DNA of 5,793 nucleotides. It comes from Candidatus Atribacteria bacterium. GTDB taxonomy: Bacteria; Atribacterota; Atribacteria; Atribacterales; Atribacteraceae. The position numbers and the translations under genes were made by a program. Below the pieces are notes generated by a model, which was not told the DNA's origin, did not search any database, and saw only the letters and a list, made by a program, of their open reading frames with translations. Shown in pieces: positions 1 through 5,352 of this stretch. The DNA lies in the NCBI GenBank assembly GCA_003561145.1, contig PWXL01000080.1:1-5793 (forward strand). Reading direction: 5' to 3'. Numbering within the stretch: the first letter of the stretch is position 1; each line of letters opens with the position of its first letter.

Positions 1-1
1 A

Positions 2-49
2 GAGAAAATTCGGGATCTGCTAAAGCAATTTTTCAAGGTCGGAGCGTAA
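2..49 (+). CDS. Possible C-terminal end of an upstream gene (partial)
   Basis: Reading from base 2 gives 15 codons (EKIRDLLKQFFKVGA) and then TAA at 47-49. The peptide is charged and amphipathic, like the end of a soluble protein's last helix. The other two + frames are less convincing: frame 3 stops at 21-23, and frame 1 runs to a TGA at 73-75 with a less protein-like sequence. Too little is visible to name a product. If this is the real end, the left arm of the inverted repeat at 31-77 lies inside the last codons and the stop codon falls in its loop. Confidence 0.3.
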   Translation, partial: EKIRDLLKQFFKVGA

Positions 50-77
50 GAGTGACCGCCTTGCTCCGACCTTGAAA
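31..77. repeat. Perfect 15-bp inverted repeat (long hairpin) in the pnt leader
   Basis: TTTCAAGGTCGGAGC (31-45) is exactly complementary to GCTCCGACCTTGAAA (63-77), with a 17-nt spacer. AAG at 48-50 could also pair with CTT at 60-62 and extend the stem after a small bulge. The RNA would form a very stable hairpin. It is not a textbook terminator: on the + strand the right arm is followed by CGAACATTTTATT rather than an immediate U-run, and there is no T-tract on the - strand. It may still end upstream transcription, protect a 3' end, or bind a protein as a DNA operator. Confidence 0.8.
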
Positions 78-88
78 CGAACATTTTA

Positions 89-118
89 TTATTGAAGTTT
101 ATTGAAAATTATTGAAAA
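89..118 (+). repeat. Three direct repeats of TTATTGAA at exact 10-bp spacing
   Basis: TTATTGAA occurs at 89-96, 99-106 and 109-116; the last two copies are both followed by AA, so the unit is TTATTGAARW. The 10-bp period is about one helical turn, so all copies face the same side of the DNA. That is the geometry of a cooperative regulator site or of phased A-tract bending. The array lies about 100 bp before the pntAA start codon, where a regulator or UP-element-like sequence could act. I found no convincing -35/-10 pair nearby: TATTAT at 87-92 is a fair -10 but lacks a good -35 partner. The repeat is seen directly; its function is inferred. Confidence 0.6.
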
Positions 119-200
119 AACACGCCTCTATTTTTTGGAGAATTGGCATGGATTAATATTTTATCAACCAAATTTTCAAAAGAGATGAGTGTAATTGACC

Positions 201-208
201 GGGAGGGT
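201..208 (+). promoter_or_regulatory. Ribosome binding site fixing the pntAA start
   Basis: GGGAGGGT, with core GGAGG at 202-206, lies 8 nt before ATG 215. It supports this start over two in-frame upstream options. TTG 143 has a GGAG only 2 nt away, which is too close, and ATG 185 has only a weak purine stretch. Homologues also begin at this methionine, just before the first beta strand. Confidence 0.8.
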
Positions 209-214
209 ATATCC

Positions 215-1393
215 ATGAAATTCAAGGCTATCACTATTGGTGTTCCCAGGGAAATCATGGACGGTGAACGGAGGGTAGCTGTCATTCCAGACACGGTAAA
301 GAATTTTGTTGATGCAGGTGCCAGGGTCTTGATCGAAAAAGACGCAGGTTCTATGGCCTTTTACGATAATGATGCATACACACAAGCCGGCGCAGAGATT
401 GTTGAGAACCCGGCGGACCTGTATGGAAGGTCTGACGTAATCCTGAAGGTTAAAGAACCCAGAATGAATGAATCAATTGGGAAGCATGAAATAGAATTGA
501 TGCAGGAAGGAGCTATCTTGATAGGTTTCCTTCACCCGGCAAGTCCCGCAAATCATGAAATGGTTCAAATGTTGGTCAGAAAAAACATAACATCGTTTAC
601 CCTGGATGGTATCCCCCGAATTTCTCGGGCCCAGCACATGGACGCATTGACCTCTATGAGTACAGTTGCAGGGTACAAAGCTGTGATTATCGGAGCAAAG
701 CACCTGTCACGTTTTATGCCCATGATGCCCACGGCATCGGGTGTCATACCACCGGCCCAGGTTTTTGTGTTGGGAACAGGGGTAGCGGGTCTCCAGTCAG
801 TTGCTATGGCAAAGCGAATGGGTTCCAAGGTGAAGACTTTGGATATCAGGCCGGAAGCCAATGAACAGGCCAGGAGCCTGGGGGCAGAAGTCATCCCTTT
901 TGTCTTACCCGAAGGCTTGGGTGTTGGTGAAGGAGGGTATGCCCGTCGTCTTCCGGAAGAATGGTATGAAAAAGAAAGAAAAGCATTGTCAGAAACAATA
1001 GTCGGTAGTGATATGGTCATTTTAGCAGCTCTTTTGCCTGGAGAAAGGGCCCCCATACTCGTAACAGAAGCAATGGTTCTTCAGATGAAAAAGGGTTCTG
1101 TTATTGTTGATATCAGTGTGGACCAAGGAGGCAACTGTGCCACTACAAAAGCCGGAGAGGAATATAGTTACCAGGGAATTATGATCAGTGGGCTGGCCAA
1201 TATTCCCGCAACGCTCGCGACAGATTCTACCAGGATGTTCGCTCAGAATGCCTGGCATTTTATGAGTCATATTGTTAAAGATGGCACAGTAGAAAGGTAT
1301 TCAGATGATATTATTATTCAAGAGACATTGGTAACCAGAGATAGGGAAATAGTCCACAGAGGCACCTTGCAATCCCAGGATGAAGAATCCTAA
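215..1393 (+). CDS. pntAA: Proton-translocating NAD(P) transhydrogenase, alpha subunit part 1 (domain I, NAD(H)-binding)
   Basis: This is the soluble NAD(H)-binding domain I of the energy-linked transhydrogenase, which passes hydride to the NADP domain of PntB at the cytoplasmic membrane surface. The 392-residue product is close to the usual ~380 for split PntAA proteins. Visible landmarks, numbered from the chosen start: the N-terminal strand and GVPRE (9-13), the SRAQxMDALTSMS loop (137-149) that contacts the hydride site, the Rossmann motif GTGVAG (187-192), and Asp210 at the end of the second strand, expected to hold the ribose of NAD(H). The mobile loop GGYARRLPEEWY (240-251) marks transhydrogenase rather than the related alanine dehydrogenase, and DQGGNC (303-308) follows. 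There are no membrane segments, as expected for the split form, because the membrane part is the next gene 20 bp downstream. It is the first gene of the probable operon. An in-frame TTG at 143 would add 24 residues and is rejected. Confidence 0.95.
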   Translation: MKFKAITIGVPREIMDGERRVAVIPDTVKNFVDAGARVLIEKDAGSMAFYDNDAYTQAGAEIVENPADLYGRSDVILKVKEPRMNESIGKHEIELMQEGAILIGFLHPASPANHEMVQMLVRKNITSFTLDGIPRISRAQHMDALTSMSTVAGYKAVIIGAKHLSRFMPMMPTASGVIPPAQVFVLGTGVAGLQSVAMAKRMGSKVKTLDIRPEANEQARSLGAEVIPFVLPEGLGVGEGGYARRLPEEWYEKERKALSETIVGSDMVILAALLPGERAPILVTEAMVLQMKKGSVIVDISVDQGGNCATTKAGEEYSYQGIMISGLANIPATLATDSTRMFAQNAWHFMSHIVKDGTVERYSDDIIIQETLVTRDREIVHRGTLQSQDEES

Positions 1394-1413
1394 AAAAAGG
1401 AGGTCTTGAGGAT

Positions 1414-1743
1414 ATGATTCCTTCCTCACTGTTGCCCCTCATGCTTATTGCCCTGGCAGTTTCTTCAATAATTGGCTACAAAGTCATTTCCGCGGTGCCC
1501 TCTCTGCTTCACACTCCTCTCATGTCAGGAATGAATGCTCTCTCCGGTATAACGGTACTTGGTTCCCTGGCTGTTTTCGTAACGGCTTCATCGGCCGTCA
1601 AGCCCCTGGCCGCTGTAGCTGTTGTGATGGCAATGATTAACGTAGTGGGGGGGTTTTGGGTTACCGAAAGAATGTTGCGAATGTTTCAGCAAAAGGGTAA
1701 AGGTGGGGAGATGAAGGCAGGGAAGAAGATTCCATGGAGTTAA
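1414..1743 (+). CDS. pntAB: NAD(P) transhydrogenase, alpha subunit part 2 (membrane domain II fragment)
   Basis: This small membrane subunit forms part of domain II, the proton channel, together with the membrane part of PntB. It has 109 residues and three hydrophobic segments at about 5-26, 41-60 and 62-84, followed by a basic cytoplasmic tail. The family signature is clear: a GYKVISAVPSLLHTPLMS stretch (21-38) followed by NALSGI (41-46). His33 in HTPLMS matches the histidine conserved in this subunit and implicated in proton transfer in the split bacterial enzymes (family knowledge recalled, not checked). A strong GGAGGT at 1399-1404 sits 9 nt before the ATG. The last 10 bases overlap the start of pntB, which suggests translational coupling and near-equal synthesis. 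Confidence 0.95.
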   Translation: MIPSSLLPLMLIALAVSSIIGYKVISAVPSLLHTPLMSGMNALSGITVLGSLAVFVTASSAVKPLAAVAVVMAMINVVGGFWVTERMLRMFQQKGKGGEMKAGKKIPWS

Positions 1744-3140
1744 ATATGGTTGGTATTGTTCTTGCAGTATTGTTTATAATCGGTTTTGTTGCCGGCATAC
1801 GCCTGATGCAGTCTCCGCGTACTGCTCTATGGGGCAACCGGTTGGGAGCGCTCTCCATGGCCATGGCAATAGTGTATACCTTGTGGGAACTGGATGCCCT
1901 GGCTCACTACCCGGCATGGCTGGCTCTTGCCTTGGGAGGTTTCAGCGGTTTTTTCCTGGGCCGGGGAGTGAAAATGATTCACATGCCCCAGACTGTTGCC
2001 CTTTTAAACGGTTTGGGAGGAGGAGCTTCAGCCCTGGTGGCCGGGAGTGCCGTATCTTTGTTGGATTTGGGTACAACTCCTTCTATTTACTTGTTGACAG
2101 CTTCCCTGGCTCTCGGCGTAGGATCAATGACCTTGAGCGGAAGCATGGTGGCGTCCCTGAAATTGCAGGGATGGGTTTTCCAAAGACCTGTACATTGGCA
2201 TTTTCATAATACTGTGTTAACAGGTATGATAGCTGGCGGAGCTTTTCTCATCCTGGCCAGCATGTTCTTCCCGGTGTTGATAGCATTTCTGTTAATAGTG
2301 ATGATATTTTTCGCCTATGGCATCGTCATGGCTGTCAGGATCGGCGGTGCAGATATGCCCGTGATAATATCCCTGCTGAATGCTCTCTCGGGAGTGGCAG
2401 CGTCCATCAGCGGACTGGCTGTGGGCAATACCCTGCTGGTTGCGGTAGGTGCGCTGGTGGGTGTGGCGGGCCTTATCCTGACCAGGATAATGTGCAAGGC
2501 TATGAATCGCAGCCTTTCTGAGGTTCTGGCAGGCTTGAAACCAGAGGAAAAATCTTCAACCACCGGTAACTTCAAGGTGAACAAAAAAGAACACGTTGAA
2601 GAAGACCGGTTGGCAGCTGGAGAGGCTGATAAGGCTCCGGATTACACACAGTTCATGCAGGAAGCTCAAAGAATTGTTATCGTTCCTGGTTACGGTATGG
2701 CCGTAGCCCAAGCCCAGGCCCAGGTGAAAGATTTGGCGGATATGCTGGAAGCAAAGGGTAAAGATGTCAAGTTTGCCATCCATCCTGTAGCGGGCAGAAT
2801 GCCGGGTCATATGAACGTTTTACTCGCGGAAGTCGGTATAGATTACGAGAAACTCATGGATATTGATACAGCAAACCCTCAATTCAAAAAAACAGACTTA
2901 GTTATAGTTGTGGGAGCATGTGATGTTATCAATCCGGCAGCTCATGCGGCGGAGGGGACTCCGATTTACGGTATGCCCATTCTTGAGGTGGAAGCAGCAA
3001 AACATATAATAATTTGTAACCTGGATGAGAAGCCCGGTTATTCCGGTGTGGAGAACACCTTGTATAAAAAGGATAACGTGATACCAATGTGGGGGAATGC
3101 CGCTGAGACAATCCCTCTTATCAAGGAATCTCTTTCATAA
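1734..3140 (+). CDS. pntB: NAD(P) transhydrogenase, beta subunit (membrane domain II plus NADP(H)-binding domain III)
   Basis: This subunit of 468 residues (E. coli PntB is about 462) carries roughly nine membrane helices (residues ~4-252), a charged linker (~268-302) and the soluble domain III that binds NADP(H) and takes part in hydride transfer coupled to proton movement. Membrane landmarks are MPQTVALLNGLGGG (84-97) and MPVIISLLNALSG (208-220). Asn92 stands where E. coli has His91, and Asn216 matches E. coli Asn222. Domain III has GYGMAVAQAQ (319-328), HPVAGRMPGHMN (350-361), DVINPAA (397-403), YGMPILEVE (412-420) and GYSGVEN (435-441). Two deviations stand out. The usual GAND is GACD (Cys396). 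The KRS that binds the NADP 2'-phosphate is Asn429-Leu430-Asp431, followed by Glu432. The start at 1734 has AGGGAAG 8 nt upstream; ATG 1746 (codon 5) preceded by GGAG is a possible alternative. Confidence 0.95.
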   Translation: MELNMVGIVLAVLFIIGFVAGIRLMQSPRTALWGNRLGALSMAMAIVYTLWELDALAHYPAWLALALGGFSGFFLGRGVKMIHMPQTVALLNGLGGGASALVAGSAVSLLDLGTTPSIYLLTASLALGVGSMTLSGSMVASLKLQGWVFQRPVHWHFHNTVLTGMIAGGAFLILASMFFPVLIAFLLIVMIFFAYGIVMAVRIGGADMPVIISLLNALSGVAASISGLAVGNTLLVAVGALVGVAGLILTRIMCKAMNRSLSEVLAGLKPEEKSSTTGNFKVNKKEHVEEDRLAAGEADKAPDYTQFMQEAQRIVIVPGYGMAVAQAQAQVKDLADMLEAKGKDVKFAIHPVAGRMPGHMNVLLAEVGIDYEKLMDIDTANPQFKKTDLVIVVGACDVINPAAHAAEGTPIYGMPILEVEAAKHIIICNLDEKPGYSGVENTLYKKDNVIPMWGNAAETIPLIKESLS

Positions 3141-3173
3141 CTGAGAAGAAACATTTACTTGAGAATGAGAGTG

Positions 3174-3183
3174 AAAGGGTGAT
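3174..3183 (+). promoter_or_regulatory. Ribosome binding site deciding the SDR start
   Basis: AAAGGGTGAT ends 4 nt before ATG 3188, and its GGTGAT part (3178-3183) pairs with the 3' end of 16S rRNA. The in-frame GTG at 3179 lies inside this site and has only weak purines upstream, so ATG 3188 is preferred. Confidence 0.65.
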
Positions 3184-3187
3184 TTTT

Positions 3188-3982
3188 ATGGATATTCCTC
3201 AACTCAGGGATAAAGTTGTGTTGATTACTGGAGCGGGTCGGGGGATCGGTCGTGCGACTGCCCTTGCTTTCGCACGCCAGGGATGTAAAGTTATGGCTAC
3301 CAGCTTCAGTGCAGAGAATGCCCGCGCAACAGCCGAAGAGGTAAACGGCCTCGTAGGGGATGACCGGGCACAACCTTTCAGGCTTGATGTTACCGATCGG
3401 GAAGAAGCTGAGAAAGTTGTTCAGACAATAGACGAGGAATGTGGGGCAGTGGATATCCTGGTTAACAACGCCGGTGTATCGACCATGAATACCGTTCTCG
3501 AAATGACCGATCAGGAATGGGAATACAACCTGGAAGTCAATGCAAAGGGTGTTTTTATCATGAGCCAGGTAGTTGGGCGTTTAATGGTTAAGGAAGGCAT
3601 TAAGGGAAAAATCATCAATGTATCTTCGCAGGCCGGCAGACAGGGATTCCCATTTTTTGCCCATTACAGTGCCTCCAAGTTTGCAGTGATAGGTTTTACC
3701 CAGGCGATGGCGCTTGAAGTTGCCAAACACGGGATTACCGTGAATGCCGTGTGTCCTGGACTGGTGAAGACCAGCATGCAGGAACGGGAAATCAAGTGGG
3801 AAGCCTCTTTAAGGGGTACCAGTGTCGAAGACGTCAAGAAAGAATACCTGGAGGGCATTCCACTGGGTCGATTGCAGGAGCCGGAAGATGTGGCGGATGC
3901 CATACTCTTACTGGCCTCTCCGCTTGCCGATTATATAACCGGTGAATCGCTGGAAGCGAACGGGGGAAGTTGCATGGTTTGA
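3188..3982 (+). CDS. Short-chain dehydrogenase/reductase (classical SDR, FabG-like)
   Basis: This is an NAD(P)-dependent oxidoreductase of the classical SDR family, cytoplasmic, acting on an unknown alcohol/ketone pair. Its 264 residues are slightly above the usual ~250. The complete motif set is present: GAGRGIG (15-21) for the nucleotide, NNAG (93-96), and the tetrad Asn118, Ser147, Tyr160 and Lys164 (YSASK), with the normal 13-residue Ser-Tyr spacing. CPG at 189-191 and TGESLEANGG near the C-terminus are also typical. After the second strand the sequence reads MATSFSAENAR, with no acidic residue at the NAD-specifying position, so NADP(H) use is favoured but not proven. The segment 197-223, with many charged residues, is the substrate lid; its form recalls polyol and sugar-alcohol dehydrogenases, but also many acyl reductases, so I give no substrate. 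It lies 47 bp after pntB and 24 bp before the M20 gene, with no terminator seen, suggesting co-transcription. A GTG start at 3179 would add three residues. Confidence 0.93.
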   Translation: MDIPQLRDKVVLITGAGRGIGRATALAFARQGCKVMATSFSAENARATAEEVNGLVGDDRAQPFRLDVTDREEAEKVVQTIDEECGAVDILVNNAGVSTMNTVLEMTDQEWEYNLEVNAKGVFIMSQVVGRLMVKEGIKGKIINVSSQAGRQGFPFFAHYSASKFAVIGFTQAMALEVAKHGITVNAVCPGLVKTSMQEREIKWEASLRGTSVEDVKKEYLEGIPLGRLQEPEDVADAILLLASPLADYITGESLEANGGSCMV

Positions 3983-3992
3983 AGAAAACAGG

Positions 3993-4000
3993 AAAGGAGG
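3993..4000 (+). promoter_or_regulatory. Strong ribosome binding site of the M20 gene
   Basis: AAAGGAGG lies 6 nt before ATG 4007 in the 24-bp gap after the SDR gene. It is a near-perfect Shine-Dalgarno sequence and fixes the start; it also suggests high translation of this distal gene. Confidence 0.85.
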
Positions 4001-4006
4001 CCACAG

Positions 4007-5320
4007 ATGAATGACCGGCTTGACGAAGCCAAAAGAAAGGTGGATTCGTTCATTACAGAACGGCAGAAAGAAATCATCAAATTCGCTGGTGAATATATCC
4101 GTCATCCTTCCAGTAATCCCTTGCTGGTTGGGTATTCCCTTGATGAAGAATTGACGTGTCAAAATTGGTTGAGGGAACAGTTTGACAGGTTTGGTTTTTT
4201 TGACACAGTCGACTATTGGGAGGTCGAAAAGGGCCGGCCGAATATCGCCGCTGTCTGGAAGGGAATCGGCGGAGGTCAAACACTTCTTCTGAATGGGCAC
4301 TCCGATGTAGTCCCGGTGACAGAAGAGCACAAGAAGGATTGGACCGGGCCGGGAGGACCTTGGAGCGGGGAAGTCCACGATGGGAAACTCTGGGGTCGTG
4401 GTGCGGCGGATATGAAGGCCGGAAACACCGCTTTTATCATGGCGTGTAAATTGATTCACGACGCGGGGATCCGCTTAAAGGGAGATCTGATCCTGAGCGC
4501 GGTAATCGGCGAAGAAAGCGGCCAGCATGCCTTGGGCTGTGATACGGTATTGGACAGGGGATACAAAGCTCCCTTTGCTATCATTCCCGAACTGACAGGT
4601 TTGCGGATTCATCCCGTCCTCAAGGGGGAACTCTATTTTGGTGTTAAGGTGAAGGGAAAGGCGACCCATATCTGCAACCGGAACCGTTGCGGCACTCAGC
4701 CTCTCCCTTACGGAGAGGAGGTAGCCGGAATCAGCGCGATTGACAAGATGTGGAAGATACAGGGAGCTATCTTCGAACTGGAGAGGCAGTGGTCAGTCTT
4801 CCGCCAACACCCCATGATCCCACCCGGTGGGCAGTTTATCAACATCAATACCATTCAGGGAGGTCAATCGTTTACCTCCGTACCTGATACGTGTGAGGTT
4901 TCAGGGAGCTGTCTATTCAATCCAGGTCAGACTTCCGCGAGTATTATGAAAGAAATCGAACAAGCTGTCGAAAGTGTTGTAATGACCGATGACTGGTTGA
5001 AACAGCACCCTCCCGAACTGGAAATTCCTTATAAAGGGCTTCTCAAAGAACCAGTCGATGTTCCAGTCGATCATCCAGGCTGCCAAGCCCTGGTTGAGTC
5101 CTACCGGGAGACGATGGGTGCTGAACCCGAGGTCTCTGTTTCTCCATTTGTCTGTGATGGAAATTTCTGGTTTCCCAGGGGACAGATGGTTGTCGTTTTT
5201 GGACCGGGTGACCTTCACATGGGAGTTCACGGAACCAATGAATACGTCCCGGTCGCACAAGTTATCGATGCTACACGGGTACTAGCCGCAATGATGATTC
5301 AATGGTGCGGCATTGCGTAA
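4007..5320 (+). CDS. M20-family metallohydrolase (ArgE/DapE/ACY1/CPG2-type deacylase or peptidase)
   Basis: This is a two-metal (usually zinc) amidohydrolase that would cleave an amide bond, as in N-acyl amino acid deacylation or dipeptide hydrolysis; the substrate is not readable. Its 437 residues are within the family range, and there is no signal peptide, so it is cytoplasmic. The metal and catalytic residues are all present: His98 and Asp100 (GHSDVVP), bridging Asp135 (GRGAADMKAG), Glu169 as general base and Glu170 as ligand (GEESG), Glu195 (PELTG) and His408 (GVHGTNEYV). The inserted dimerization (lid) domain runs from about 205 to 325 and carries His221 (GKATH), the residue that reaches the partner's active site in relatives. 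After GKATH there is an expanded loop with two cysteines (Cys223, Cys228). It is the last gene of the probable operon and faces a paralogous M20 gene across a 32-bp gap. Assignment to argE or dapE is unsupported: no amino-acid biosynthesis genes are nearby. Confidence 0.92.
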   Translation: MNDRLDEAKRKVDSFITERQKEIIKFAGEYIRHPSSNPLLVGYSLDEELTCQNWLREQFDRFGFFDTVDYWEVEKGRPNIAAVWKGIGGGQTLLLNGHSDVVPVTEEHKKDWTGPGGPWSGEVHDGKLWGRGAADMKAGNTAFIMACKLIHDAGIRLKGDLILSAVIGEESGQHALGCDTVLDRGYKAPFAIIPELTGLRIHPVLKGELYFGVKVKGKATHICNRNRCGTQPLPYGEEVAGISAIDKMWKIQGAIFELERQWSVFRQHPMIPPGGQFININTIQGGQSFTSVPDTCEVSGSCLFNPGQTSASIMKEIEQAVESVVMTDDWLKQHPPELEIPYKGLLKEPVDVPVDHPGCQALVESYRETMGAEPEVSVSPFVCDGNFWFPRGQMVVVFGPGDLHMGVHGTNEYVPVAQVIDATRVLAAMMIQWCGIA

Positions 5321-5332
5321 ATTTTCCTTTTT
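5300..5332 (+). terminator. Weak terminator candidate at the end of the operon
   Basis: CAATG (5300-5304) and CATTG (5311-5315) can form a 5-bp stem with a 6-nt loop overlapping the M20 stop region. A T-rich run (ATTTTCCTTTTTT, 5321-5333) follows after a short gap. The stem is short and not GC-rich, and the T-run is not immediately adjacent, so this is only a candidate. No better hairpin occurs in the 32-bp convergent gap on either strand. Confidence 0.2.
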
Positions 5333-5352
5333 TAGTGAGGCGAATGTCAATC

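Noticed and set aside
112..162. Sigma-70-like promoter using TTGAAA boxes (102-107, 112-117) and TAATAT (154-159) or TATTTT (157-162)
   Set aside because: The spacings are far from 17 bp. The nearest -35 to TATTTT is TTGGAG at 16 bp with only three matching bases. No pair is good enough to annotate.
143..214. In-frame TTG (143) and ATG (185) starts extending PntAA by 24 or 10 residues
   Set aside because: TTG 143 has its GGAG only 2 nt away and ATG 185 has no good Shine-Dalgarno, whereas ATG 215 has GGAGG at 8 nt and matches the family N-terminus.
565..1056. 163-codon - strand open frame inside pntAA
   Set aside because: It is antisense to strongly conserved pntAA motifs, low in recognisable features and rich in Pro/Arg, as expected of a shadow frame.
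215..1393. Alanine dehydrogenase as an alternative identity for the first gene
   Set aside because: The folds are related, but the GGYARRLPEEWY mobile loop and the adjoining pntAB and pntB genes identify it as transhydrogenase domain I.
2703..2722. Short GCCCAAGCCCAGGCCCAGG-type repeat in pntB
   Set aside because: It encodes the conserved Ala-Gln repeats of the NADP-site motif (AQAQAQ), so protein constraint explains it.
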